Shown in pieces: positions 45,488-56,785 of a DNA stretch of 64,000 nt. The stretch is taken from the NCBI GenBank assembly GCA_034509755.1, contig CM067550.1:6255001-6319000 (forward strand), read 5' to 3'. The notes beneath the pieces were generated by a model. The model was not told the DNA's origin. It did not search any database and saw only the letters and a program-made list of their open reading frames with translations. Every line of letters starts with the position of its first letter. Within the stretch, counting starts at the first letter, position 1. Origin of the DNA: Anisodus tanguticus. Taxonomy: Eukaryota > Streptophyta > Magnoliopsida > Solanales > Solanaceae. The position numbers and the translations under genes are program-made.

Positions 45488-46503
45488 ATTTCACATTAAG
45501 CACCGTCTTGATAGTTCTATTGACATGTACAAAGCTCGATTAGTGGCCAAAGGCTTTACTCAGCGGCCTGGACTTAACAACCATTCGATCTTCACTCCGG
45601 TAGTCAAGCCTATAATCATTCGCCTTGTTCTCGCCATCATTGTCCAATGCAATTGGCGTTTGCATCAACTTGATGTAAATAATACATTTTTGCAGGGTCA
45701 TTTAAAGGAACAAGTTTATATGAGACAACCGCCTTAGCTTTGAGCATCTTATTTTGTCTAATAATGTCGGCAAACTTAACAAAGCCATCTACGGTCTCAA
45801 ACAAGCACCTAGAGCTTGGTACACCGAGTTCAAGAACTTTCTGGTGACACAAAGTTTCTTCAAATCACAATCGTATTCGTCCTTGTTCATCTTACATTAT
45901 TCTGAATTTACTGTTTATATCCTTGTATATGTGAATGCCATTATTGTTACTAAAAATTAAGACCATGGTGTTCGAAAAATTATCAATGCCCTTGCTCAAC
46001 GCTTTTCTCTGTAAGGACCTTGGCCACTTAAACTATTTTTTGGGTGTTGAGGTTCTTTCGTATCAAGGTGGCTTATTGTTGTCTCAATAGAAGTATATAT
46101 AAGAAATTCTCAAGGAAGTCAATATGAAAGACAACAAAGGTGTCCCACGCCTACGTCCATCAATACTATTCTAGTGTAAAACTGTAAACCAAACTGATCC
46201 TATTGTTGATGGCTCTTTCTTCCGAATAATTTTTGGCAAACTACAATACTTGTCCCTCACCAGACCTGATATCGCATTTACAGTAAATAAACTCTCGCAG
46301 TTTATGCATATTCCTCAAGCTAATCATGGGAAGGCTATTAAGTGGTTACTTTGATATCTCAATGAAACCTCCTGTTTTAGGCTTCGAATAACCCGTGAGA
46401 CTGATAATTGGATTATGGTGTATTTTGACTCTGATTGGGCTGGTTACCCTATTGATAGGACTTCCACAACTGGCTATGTTATATATCTTGGAAGTACTCC
46501 AGT

Positions 46504-47427
46504 TGTTGACACATAATTTTTGTCCTCCAATAATTTTATTTAATTATTCATAATTTCCGAGTCACAAAGTGAAATATATCTTTGAACAAAATTATTCTTG
46601 AAGTATTTTGTCATTTCATTTGAAAAAATATCAATGGGTATACATATTGTGTATCATATCCTAATTTTTCACAATTTTAATTATTAATCATAATTTTGGA
46701 AATTTTAAACTGATAATTAAATGCAATTGCTTTAAAAGAATTTTCAAAATTAAAGAATTAGTATTCCGCTCCATCAAAATTCGGGATTTTTTTAAACTAA
46801 ACACAATAAGAGAATTACACCTCAATTTCAAATTGTGTTTTAAATTAAAAAGTGACTTCGCATGATTTAAATTTCTATAATCCTAATTAGTGTCAAATTT
46901 AGGCTTAAACGAAGCTTTTATTCTAATTAGGTTATTTGTGAAATTATTCGGCTATTTTCTAATTTAAAGTGTGACCACAATAGATTAATTAGCTTTTTAA
47001 AGATTTTGGGCCTCATATCTCGTGTTAAACGACTAAGCCCAATCCCACCAGATGAAGCGTAAAGGGGCAACAACCTTTCATCCCTTCAAGGTTACGATTG
47101 GGAATGCTAGTTGTCGCTTTGTTGCCTTTTGCCATTTTTGGCAAGTCACAGAGCTCGTATAGTGCTCCTCTTCGTTGGCTGCTTCATCGAAAAGGGTAAG
47201 GGCATTAAATGCTCGTCCTTTTCTCACACTAGTACGCCACCAGACCCCGCATACCCAGGTTAGGTCGCCCCTCATTTGTATTATGTTTTTCCTGCCAGCA
47301 TTTATTACTCTTGTTCGATTTGATTTTTGAATTCCTGATTTCTATTGGTTGAAAATCGGATCGGAGGGAAAATTCCTCTTAAATCTAATTTTTGAATTCT
47401 TGATTTTTATGTGTTTGGTTTTGACTA
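46504..47427 (+). repeat. LTR-like segment joining two broken Copia elements
   Basis: It begins TGTTGACACATAATTTTTGT, similar to the start of Ogre-type LTRs (TGTTGACACCCAATTTTGTC) but otherwise different. It ends where minus-strand Copia-3 text starts (about 47428). Left and right neighbours belong to different elements on opposite strands, so there is no target duplication. It is probably a truncated LTR of another Gypsy family; this is a weak call. Confidence 0.45.
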
Positions 47428-48547
47428 GTCATAGCACGAGTAACCACGATGATTGGTGGGGTAACCCAGAAACACACACGGGGAATACTGGGGTTAGAGT
47501 TTGTGAGTGGTCGGATGGAGAGGATAACAGAGACATCCAAAGATACGCAAGTATTGGTAGGAGGGATTCCTACGAAACAGAACTTGAGTGGGCGACCGTT
47601 GAGCTAAAGACTTGTTTGAGATTATATTTAGGAGAAAGGTGGCTATGGAGAGTGCGTAATGCCAGAATTGAGGCATGAGCAAGTAGGACACGAATTAGGT
47701 TATTTATGGTCCGGATTTTCCATTCGGTTTTACCATTTTGAATTGATTATTATTGAATTCCCTGTCATTGTCACATTGAAAACATTTAATACTCTTTTCA
47801 AATTGTGTTTTTACGAAAGCACTAAATGAGAAAAAAATAGGGTAGGCCTGTGATTTATTGCCAATTGGAAAAGTCCATAGAAAGTTGGAATAATCGTCTA
47901 AAAATAATACATAATATCGAGGGCTAGTCGTACTTAAATTAAGGGACGTCCACAAATCACTATGTATGATATCGAAAGGTAGTAAAGTACAATTTGTGGA
48001 TGCAAAAAATGATAATTTAACATGTTTTCCAAAAAAAATCCAGGATTCACATGTAGGAGTCTTAGAAATATAGTTGCAATTAATAGAATTATTTTTCCTA
48101 AGGAAACGTAAAATAGAATCTCCCGAATGTCCTAATCTAGAATACCATAAGGAAGACGAAAAGCAGCAAATGTTGATAGAACTGAGGCTGGATTGTTGAC
48201 GGCGTTTGAAATAGGGTAGAGATCTCTTGTGCTATCACATCTCATTATTCGTCTCCCTGTCGTAAAATCCTTCACAGAAAAACCAAAAGATCAAAGACAA
48301 GGGAAACATTATTATCAGTTGTGAAACGTTGCACAAAGATTAGATTCTTAATGAGTTTAGGGGCATAAAAGACATTTTTTAAGATTAGTGGTGGTTGTAG
48401 TGGGGATAAGGATGAATGACCAAAACCACGAATGAGAATGCCTTGTCCACTACCAATAATAATATTCCGATTTAAATTACTCAAATTAGAATAAGATGAG
48501 AGAGTACCTTGTGATGCCGTCATGTGAGATGTGGCGCCTGTGTTCAT
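47428..48547 (-). pseudogene. Copia-3 protease and integrase (truncated)
   Basis: Starts MNTGATSHMTASQGTL at 48547, where the protease Asp of DTG reads Asn. Integrase core pieces are MWTSLNLSTTSPRYYVLFLD and FQCDNDREFNNNQF (47704-47955), then HYALSIATFLLNIISNKSL and RIFGCLCYPL (47494-47691). The last recognisable codons read CVFLGYPTNHRGY near 47440. Several frames are needed. Confidence 0.82.
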
Positions 48548-48550
48548 CTA

Positions 48551-49177
48551 CCAATTTTCGTCTGGAGCATTGAGTGACATTGTGTTCATAGTTGCCTCAA
48601 TGTCAGTCGGTGCATAAGTTGAGATCGGGGGGACCTGTGTTGTGTAAGACTATTGTGGATGTGGGATGAGTATGCCAGGGTGGGTCTATCGGTTCTAAGG
48701 TGGAGTCCACGGAGGAGAGGCCCATGATGATGGGGCAACGCGGCCCACGACGGGTAGTCAGCCCACGACGGAGGTTGCTACCACTACCGCGGTCGTTGCT
48801 GACTATTTCTACCGACGGGGACTACCATTTCCCGCAACCGTTATTGCCGGAATTTCGTCCGTCGTGGCCCTTGCCGGACTGCCTACTCCGGCAGTTGTTG
48901 CGGGTGGATGTGGGCTGCTGAGGGTCCTCGGGACTGCAGTTCTAGTTATCGGATTTGGAGGCCCTACCATCGGGGAAGGGCCCGACGGTGGTGGTGAGGG
49001 CGGCGTCGGCAATGCTGGCCTGAGTGGAGCTACGCTTGATTTTCCTGGTTTACTCGAGAATTAGCTTTGAACGGGCCTCATAAAATGGAGGTAACGACGT
49101 GCATTGCTGAAGGATGGTGGCAACGCCGCTATAGGATTCGTTCAAGCCTGCAATAAGTTGCATGACCAATCGCTGAT
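48551..49177 (-). pseudogene. Copia-3 gag, C-terminal part
   Basis: Directly left of the solo LTR the minus strand encodes RLVMQLIAGLNESYSGVATI and FYEARSKLILE, continuing the gag from the other side of the insertion. A GC-rich, Gly/Arg-type low-complexity tail follows (about 48690-49020), comparable with the C-termini of the other Copia gags. Open frames on the plus strand here are shadows. Confidence 0.78.
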
Positions 49178-52100
49178 TGTTGACACCCAATTTTGTCCCA
49201 TCCTTTTTGATTTATTTACAATTTTGGATATTTTTGACACCTCAAAAAATATATTTTATATATATACATATAGGCATATATGTACACATATATTTTTATT
49301 CTCAATATTACGATACTATTACTACTATTATTATTCGTATTCTTTTTCTACAACCGTTTGTCTTTTTAAATAATGATCATAATTTCTATTGTAATATTCT
49401 ATATTATGTTATTTTTTTAACAAAAAGCGACATCCTTTTTATTTATTTTTAATTAAGCATTAAGCATTTGACAAATATTATGTTTTATCATTATCGCATC
49501 TTATACTATATTCTAAATAATTTTACATTTTTTATTCAAAGCTTTTAATATTAAACCCCCCCCCCCCTTTATATTTTTTTTCTTTCTAACCCATAACCCA
49601 TTTCATTTCCCAACACAAAACAATTTCTACCCAAACTAATTTCATTCCCCACAAACCAACCCAGCCGAGCCCAAATTATGGCCCAACCGGCCATTCCCTT
49701 TAATCCCTAAAAAAAAACCCAAACTAGCCCACAACCCAATTGGCCTAACACCCGAGCCCAAACTCCACATTTAAAACTCCCATCATCCAACAACCCAACC
49801 AAAACCTCTACCCAAAATCGCACAGCCCAATCCCGCAGCCCACACCTGAACCCTCCATACCCGAAGCCCATCGCCCCCCTTTAAACAAAAAAAAAACAAA
49901 CACAAAACAAAACCCCCCCAAAAAATCTACCAAACCCTAACACCCCTCACTCAACTCGCCGACCCCACACCCCATCAAATCGCCGACCCGACACCACCAC
50001 ATGCCACCACCCACTCCCTGCCACCAAACCTCCGACCCATACCCACAAAATCCACGATCCATACCCCTAAAATCCGCTTCCAAAACTCAGAAATCTTTGC
50101 CTTTAATTCAAATTTCAAACTCAACTTCGACGAGGTGAACGTTGAGGGGTACGAAAACCATCTATAAATACCCCCTTTTATTCTACGTTTGGAGGGATTT
50201 TTTTTTTGAGTTCTTTTCGGGTCAGAAAAACACAAAAAAGGGGTCGATTTGTTCTTAATTTTCTTGTTATAAAATACTCCTTTTGGTTCTTAATTTCAAT
50301 CCGAAAATCCCTTTGTTCTTCACATTTTGGGTTGGGTCAAAAATCCGAAAAATACTCCTTTTCTTTTCCCTAAAATTTCACCCTCAAGATATCTATTTTT
50401 TGTTTCAGTTCGATTCGGGTCGGGTCGTCGGTCCGGGTCGGGTCACTGCCGGGCCGGGTCAGTTCCAGGTCGGGTCGAAATTTTCAGAAACAGAATTCTT
50501 GTCAGAATTATAAATTCAGAATTCGGTGATCAAAAATCCAAAAAATCTGAATTCCAAACTTCTCCGAGCGGGTCGACGATTCGAAACACGCCTCGGTTTG
50601 CTGCCCGGAAAAGGTCTGTAAAACAAATTTCTCTCAGTGTATTTTCTGTATTGTTGTGTGTTTTTGTTGTTGATTATGTGATAAGATAGTCATTTTTTCA
50701 TTAATGCGTTAATTGGCTTATTAATGTTCAGAAATGCTTTGCTTGTATTATTAGATTTATACTTAATATGATAAGAAGCTTTGTGTGTGTGTTGATTTAT
50801 GGACATTGTGTGATCATATTGGATTCGAATGTTGAATCACACTTATCTTTTTGAGTCTATCGAACCGATTACACACTTGCCTTACCTGTTTAAGTGTTAA
50901 AAAGGCCTCCATATTAGTATATCACACCTCCAAAATTATCTTGTATCATGCCCTACCTTTTGAGTTTGTTTGAATGACATTTGCATTAGTGCTTTGCACT
51001 ATTTGAATCAGTTTATACCCTGTTAAGCCATAGTCTCTAATGCATTTCATACCTGGCTTGTGATTATGTTTCATGTAGTAAGCATGTATAGGGTATAGTC
51101 TAATGATAAAACTGCTTAGGTGAATAAAAAGGTCTAATAAATGATTTGAACATGCCTCACTTAAGAATAAGTAGTATCTTTAATTCTTGTCAAAGTCGTG
51201 CCTATGTCTAAACTGTCTACTTGGGAGTATGTGTTTGTTTATCTTAGTTTGTGAATCTGTTCATACGAGCATGCCTATTTTCAGTTTTATAAATATGTGG
51301 TGTGCTAGAAATGGCCTAGATATGTGTTGCTACTGTCCAGTTCTTTCTTTTATGTCTTTTAAATATCTGAAAAATTGAATTTTCTCTTTTGGTTTGTGTG
51401 TAAATTTAGGAGACCATGAAGCATGCTAGTTAGTCTAGTGTATGTGTCTTAGTCCTTTACATGTTAGTGTACCCTGTTTTGATTATTTCTTGTTTAAATT
51501 TAAGTATGAACATGCTAATGGAGTCTGTTTGGTTTAATATTGTTTGCTTTAAATCATGTGGGATATCACTATATTTTCCTTTCTCTTATTGATGCATGAA
51601 CTTGCTCACGTTGGTCTTTTTTTTTCATTTGCTGAACCCATGATGATATACTTCAAAGTATACAGGGTATATAAATTTCAGTATACACAAGGTGTATGTC
51701 GAAGTTGTATATCTTTGTCTACCTTCAAGCATATCCGATTACTCCAAATATTATATGTATATCAGCTCTTATGTATGTTTGTTGGTTTATGAATAAAACT
51801 GGAGATAAATTAAGCAGTATTGAAACATGGCATGTTCCTGACAAGGTCTTGTGCCTAGTTTAACATGTTCTGGATATGTTTCTATTTGAAATATAATGGC
51901 ATGTGATATATCGTAAGCCATTAAGCATGCTAGTTAGTTATGATATGTGTCTTGTCTCTTTCCCATGTTGGTATTCTCCAGTTCCCCTAAATGGTTATTT
52001 GGCTCATCCTTTTATCCTATTAATGCCTACTGAATTGGTCATGCATTTCCTCTATATGATTAGGTGTTAAGTGCCTCCATAACATCATGTAAAGTCTTTT

Positions 52101-54474
52101 AAGTTATCTTATATCATGCTATGTTTACTAAGTTGCTAAATGATATCTGTATTAACATATTGTGCGTATTTGAACTAGTTTGTGGTGTGTTATATTACGC
52201 TCGTATCCGCAATCTATGTTTATTGCCGAATGTTTTCTTTCATGGTTGCCTTGTCGAATGTCCTATTATCTTGTTATGCTTGGTTGAAAGCGAAGACAAG
52301 CTTCGGGTTGGGTTTAGCCTTCTTCGATAGCCTGCCATGCCTAAGGTTCAAGAAGCCTTTTGAATCTTGTTGCGGCATCGGAAATGAATAGTGGTAGCCC
52401 CCTTGGTCTTCTTATCTTTCAAATTTGAAGTTTATAGTGATTGATCTTTAAGTTTACCTTCCCCTTTTTGTCTTTGCTGTGCTACCAATAGTTGTGGTAT
52501 CCAGCTGCACCTTGAGATTCTGGATTTATGTCATCTTTAAATAGTTCTGGTTATGGGTTTTGTTGCATTTTGGTCATTCTTGATTCCGAGACCGCCGATT
52601 CTTTCGCAATACTTGGGTGATTCGCACTTTTGAGCCATTATTCGATGTTGCGTTTGCCGCGCATAACTGCTGCAATCTTGACCATTTACACTTCTTTTCG
52701 GAAATATTTTACTGCTACATTTTGAGCATATTTGATGTCTTATCACTGCTGTATTTTAGCCCAAATTGCTGCTGTTTTCTTGGCTAAAAGCCTGCTACTT
52801 TAGGCTGTTTCGGACAGCCCACTACTGCGTTATTTTTAAACCCATTTACTGTTGTTTCTTGGCTGAAAACAGCCGCTTTGACATTGTTTCGGACAGCCGC
52901 AATATTTTTGAAAAGCCTACTGACTTGAACAGAATACTACACATGGACCGATGAAATTGAATTCGAGGCCACGCTTTTTTTGTTTGTTTCTCTGTTTTAT
53001 TATTTAACTGATTTGAACAAATACAACACTTAGGCTGATGAAATTGAATTCGAGGCCGCGCTTTTCGTTTCTCTCTGTTTTTCGGTTCATTGTTTTAAAC
53101 ATCCGTGCAAACGGATATCTTCTTGTTTTACTATTTTAAACAAATACCGCGTACGTTCGGGAACCTTTGTTTTTCTGTTTCGATTTCTTGCCCGGTTTCA
53201 GATTACGATTTTTGTTTTAAACTAAACACCGCGTCTTTTCGAATTTGCCTCTGTTTTTCGCTTATCGTTTTCGCCTCTCTTTCGCTTACCGTTTCCAATC
53301 TAATTTTGCTGATTTGAATACGATACTACACGGCCGATGAAAAATATCCGTCGATTTTGAGGCCTCCACAGTTGTAAAGTCGGAAATATAACTTCTGGGC
53401 AAGGATGAGGCTTAAACCTTTATTTCATCCGAGATCAACATGTTTAGTAGGCGAGGTGACTTATATATTCGCAGCCACGACGTGATTATAGTGATCTTTT
53501 CTTTTTCATCCGAGAGACCAATACGTTTAGTAGACGAGGCAATCAAAATAACCACTCAGTCATATGTTTGCAGCCACGGCGTGATTGGAATGATCTTTTC
53601 AAAATTTAAGTCTGAGCCCTCCGTGACCAAAACGCTCACTGTTTTGGATACGGATCCGAAGTTATTTGTTTTTTTTTACTGTCTCTAACCGTTTGTTCTT
53701 GACAGCTTGCAGGGAATAAAGTAAAAAAATGCAGATATTCCTCGGAGTTTATTTATTTTCTTTAGTTCAGCTTTTATCCCGCTCTGTATTGTAATATTAT
53801 TTACCGCACTTATGTAATTATTGAAATGCTTAGAATAGGTAAACTTAGAATTAATTCATAGGATAGTCTAAGATTGGAAACCCGTCGCTAGCTTATTTAT
53901 TTGTAGGCTCGGTTAATTCAAACTTAGAAACCCTCCGCTAGTTTATTTATTTTTAGGCTCGTCATGCATATTTAAAATTTTCAAAACAAATTTTGATCAT
54001 CTTCTATTCATTTTATTAATTGTACAACTAAAAAATGATTCTCAAAAATTACTCATTTGGCATTACAAATTAATTGCTTCTCCTTATTATTGTCACAAAT
54101 GCATACATGTACAAAATGCATCTCTTTCATTAATTATTTGCAAACATCTTTTTAACTTCATACTTTAAACATGCATTTTTCTTAGTATAATATTAACCTG
54201 AGTTTGACCGGATAACCGCAAGTTAGCGGATCTTAAAGGATGCCTAACCCCTTCCCTTTAGGATAATAAAGAACCCTTACCTAGAATCTCACTAGTTTCG
54301 CAGACCTTAAAATTGGAGTTATTTTGCAGCATTTAGTTTAATATTTATGTGTCCTAATTCACCGTAAAAAATAATTAGGTGGCGACTCCTCAATTCCTTA
54401 ATTTACCTAGGAACCACCGACACGTTGTGCTCCTCTCCGACCTCTCGTGGGTCGGGTAAAAAACGGGCGCGACA
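49178..54474 (+). mobile_element. Solo LTR of the Tat/Ogre family, 5.3 kb, inserted in Copia-3 gag
   Basis: Starts TGTTGACACCCAATTTTGTC, ends ACGGGCGCGACA, and is flanked by a perfect 5-bp duplication CTGAT (49173-49177, 54475-54479). Joining the gag text across it restores the reading ..VTNQ-RLVMQL... It shares most landmarks with the LTRs of 8986-23878 read on the opposite strand (CGGATAACCGCAAGTTAGCG, GAGGCCTCCACAGTTG, GGGTCGGGTC motifs). It is about 1.5 kb longer, mainly a T-rich stretch at about 50640-52500 that those LTRs lack. No primer site, pol or second LTR is present, so recombination removed the rest. Confidence 0.88.
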
Positions 54475-54479
54475 CTGAT

Positions 54480-54963
54480 TAGTGACTGGTGCGCCGACGT
54501 TGGAGAGTTGGTCGGCAAACATCTTGAGTTCTTTACAATATGCAGACACGTTTGGGAAATCATCTTAATGAACGTCCTTGAATTGATTTTCAAGGTATAA
54601 CGCTCGTTGAGTTTTGTTGTCGTAGAAAATACTTTCCAAACGTTCCCACGTTTGGCGGGTAGTGGCATCGGTCTCAATGATGGTGTGCAACATATCATTA
54701 TAGATTGTGTCGTATATCCACCGGAGGACGGTTGCGTCCAAATGAGACCATAGTGCATCATCAGTTGTCGAAGCCGAGGGTAGGTCTGTAGACTTCGGTG
54801 TAGGAGGGATGATGTGGTGGATAACTTCGTAAACACGATAATGGATATTAAAAAGCTCCGCCCACGAGGAGTATTGACCATTTTCCATCTCAAGGGTGAT
54901 AGGGATGAAGTTTTTGATGTTGTTTACTGCAAGTGCAGGCTGAAATTTGTTTTTGTCAGCCAT
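54480..54963 (-). pseudogene. Copia-3 gag, N-terminal part
   Basis: Starts MADKNKFQPALAVNNIKNFI at 54963 and continues with YSSWAELFNIHYRVYEVIHH, LRWIYDTIYNDMLHTIIETD and RALYLENQFKDVH, then a TAA stop at 54565 that fits CAA-to-TAA. In the same frame DDFPNVSAYCKELKMFADQL and SNVGAPVTNQ lead to the solo LTR. UBN2-type gag, as in Copia-1 and Copia-2. Confidence 0.86.
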
Positions 54964-55074
54964 GAAAGATGAAATTTAGGAGGAGAAGGGAGAGAGAATG
55001 ACTGAAAAAATCACTAGGGTTCTATGAGTGTGGCGGCCGAGAGCTATGGTCGGCGGCGGTGGAATGTATTTTTA

Positions 55075-55087
55075 GGCTATGATACCA
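55075..55087 (-). promoter_or_regulatory. Primer-binding site of Copia-3
   Basis: Minus strand TGGTATCATAGCC next to the LTR matches the initiator tRNA-Met site with one change. Confidence 0.75.
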
Positions 55088-55123
55088 TAAAAGAATATGT
55101 TCCTTGATTGTATTCATTTAATA

Positions 55124-55181
<58 letters not shown>

Positions 55182-55323
55182 GTACAAAAATATCTAAACT
55201 AGGTAACTAATCAATCTAATTACAATAAAAAATATAATTGTACCTAAAATAGGAGACCTAATTACAATAGAAATACAATTCTACCTAAATTAAGAGATAT
55301 AATATTCGGAAAATATTTTATTA
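55088..55323 (-). repeat. 5' LTR of Copia-3
   Basis: Minus strand from TAATAAAATATTTTCCGAAT to CATATTCTTTTA. The opening CCGAATATT recalls the Copia-1 LTR. A (TA)n run inside it may be of variable length. Confidence 0.75.
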
Positions 55324-55717
55324 TGAACATCACACATTTACCTGCAAACAGTATGCATAGTCCATCTTCACGTATTTTCCAGTGACATACATCAGTAGTA
55401 CTGTGACAAATAGTAGTGGCATTCAAGTTAAACAACTCGAAAGAACCATATTTCTCCCCTAATTCCATGTCACAAGAAAGGGTGTTATTTTTTCTAGAGT
55501 CAATGGGTACATAGAATTTTTCAGTCAATCCTGGTTTCATCGAGTAGCCGCCGCGATCTTCTCCATATATGTAACATCCTGCTTCCACTTGAGATGGTGT
55601 TTCATTTTTCACGAACACAACGAAATCAGTAGGGGAGCTTTGTGAATTAGTAACTAATAAAACACTAAGTAGGAAGAGGCAAAGGACAAAGTGATGATGA
55701 TGTGATGAGGAAGCCAT
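55262..55717 (-). pseudogene. S-protein homologue SPH2, 3' end replaced by a Copia LTR
   Basis: Open frame of 151 codons from the Met at 55717, chosen as in SPH1 because it begins the signal peptide (MASSSHHHHFVLCLFLL). Residues 27-131 match SPH1 at about 70 of 105 positions, with the same cysteines (48, 82, 104, 111), PG, and CHWKIREDGLC. After CVMF (residue 131, base 55324) the gene text stops and the Copia-3 LTR begins. The last 20 residues (IIKYFPNIISLNLGRIVFLL) come from the LTR and are hydrophobic. All four core cysteines and the EDG motif are kept, so a secreted or membrane-held chimera is possible, but loss of its own terminator and the foreign tail make a pseudogene the cautious call. 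Confidence 0.75.
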
Positions 55718-55785
55718 GGTGATTTCTTTTTTAAACTTTCTTGTTGTTATGTTTATGGTTTTTCGTCTTGTTAATGCAGGCCACA

Positions 55786-55793
55786 ATTTATAG
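55786..55793 (-). promoter_or_regulatory. TATA box of SPH2
   Basis: Minus strand CTATAAAT 69 bp upstream of the start codon, exactly as in SPH1. The surrounding roughly 148 bp are nearly identical between the two genes. Confidence 0.68.
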
Positions 55794-55815
55794 TGATTTA
55801 TTTGCGTGTGAGATA

Positions 55816-56028
55816 CTCCTTCGGATCAAAAAGAGTGTCGACTTGGCCATTTGCATACCGCTTAAGAAAATACTAATTTCTAGGCGAAAATAGGTAATTT
55901 GACTAGAATGTTCCTAATTAAATAAGTATTGGGATTTAGTCACTTATAACTTAATAAGGGAAAATCTGGAAAAGTAGTTAATTATTTCTTAATTTAGTAA
56001 GTGGACACTCTTTTTTATCCGGAGTGAG
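55816..56028. mobile_element. Stowaway-type MITE in the SPH2 promoter region
   Basis: The left end CTCCTTCGGATCAAAAAGAG and right end (reverse complement CTCACTCCGGATAAAAAAGA) are inverted repeats, with TA at 55814-55815 and 56029-56030. SPH1 reads GAGATATGGTTTTACAT across the same point without it. It lies only about 25 bp upstream of the SPH2 TATA box. Confidence 0.82.
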
Positions 56029-56077
56029 TATGGTTTACATCAACTTCTTCATTAATGAGAATTTAAAGAGAAACTGT

Positions 56078-56709
56078 TGTTGGGTTTAAATGATAGATTG
56101 AATGGGAAATGGAGCATTTGTCCCACATCGGTAGTGGAAAGAAAAGTGGGAGTTCCCTCTTGCTTTATAAAATAAGCATTTGCCCCACATCGGAAAAAGA
56201 AAGGAAAAGAGAGGTGTATATATTACATTACACCTTCTCCAGTCACTAAAAGGGTTGAGGGGGCAAGGACCCCTCGCGCCGTCGTCGTCGCTCGCTTCGC
56301 TTCGGCTTCGGCTTCGGTTTCGGTTTCGGTTTCGGTATTTTTTCCAAACAGTACTTCCATGGCTATAAATTAGTTTGATTCCTCAGAATTTTACTCACTA
56401 ATTTTCTGAACTACAAAAACTACTTCTTCTTCTACACTAATAAATTCTGTGTGATATACTACTGTTGAGTGGTTCGCCGCTACCAGAATTTGGAGTACTA
56501 CTATTCTGGTAAGATAATCGTTCTATCCTGGGAGGAGATATTCCATCAACCTCGAGTACTGTGAGGGAAATAATTTCCTTACGGACATACTTTGAACTAA
56601 GTGGGCTCGATTATATTCTGAAAAATATTTTTTATTTTTCAACAATGATTCTGTTCATTTTTCAGTTATTATTATTGTTTACTGGTTTTTGCAATACAGA
56701 TTAATAACA
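56078..56709 (+). mobile_element. Solo LTR (Copia-like) in the SPH2 5' flank
   Basis: Starts TGTTGGGTTTAAATG and ends ATTAATAACA. The flanks ACTGT (56073-56077) and ATTGT (56710-56714) differ at one of five. The interior has two CCCACATCGG motifs, a TATA-like CTTTATAAAATAAG, a pyrimidine- and GGTTTC-rich stretch at 56310-56340 and TGGGAGGAGATATTCC. SPH1 lacks the segment at the matching point. LTR identity is inferred from ends and duplication; the parent family is unknown. Confidence 0.6.
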
Positions 56710-56785
56710 ATTGTGATATGATAACATTTCTTTTAATTTATTGAAACTGTTTGCCATTTGGTCTTTCAGACGCTCACGCTGTAAT

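Larger units (their letters stand above)
44851..46503 (+). pseudogene. Copia-4 reverse transcriptase/RNase H fragment, itself interrupted
   Basis: At 44851-44922 EFDVLVRNQTWTLVPNDPSKNVV matches the start of Copia RT. The frame is cut by another fragment (44923-45487) and resumes at 45488 with HRLDSSIDMYKARLVAKGF. Later motifs are HQLDVNNTFLQGHLKEQVYM, NKAIYGLKQAPRAWYTEF, VYILVYVNAIIVTKN (YVDD changed to YVNA) and, with frameshifts, weak RNase H similarity up to about 46503. It has no LTRs of its own here. Confidence 0.8.
47428..55323 (-). mobile_element. Copia-3: truncated Copia element, interrupted by a solo Ogre LTR, inserted into SPH2
   Basis: Minus strand: 5' LTR (55088-55323), primer site, gag, [solo Ogre LTR 49178-54474], gag end, protease, integrase, then an abrupt end near 47428. 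RT, RNase H and the 3' LTR are missing. The LTR starts directly after the SPH2 codons for CVMF, so this element cut the gene. The LTR is lengthened by a (TA)n run at about 55123-55180. Confidence 0.85.

Noticed and set aside
48700..49064. Pro- and Gly-rich frames in GC-rich DNA
   Set aside because: They overlap the low-complexity C-terminal part of the Copia-3 gag read on the minus strand.
56180..56368. Arg/Phe-rich 62-codon frame
   Set aside because: It lies inside a solo LTR and its repeats come from a GGTTTC-type simple sequence.
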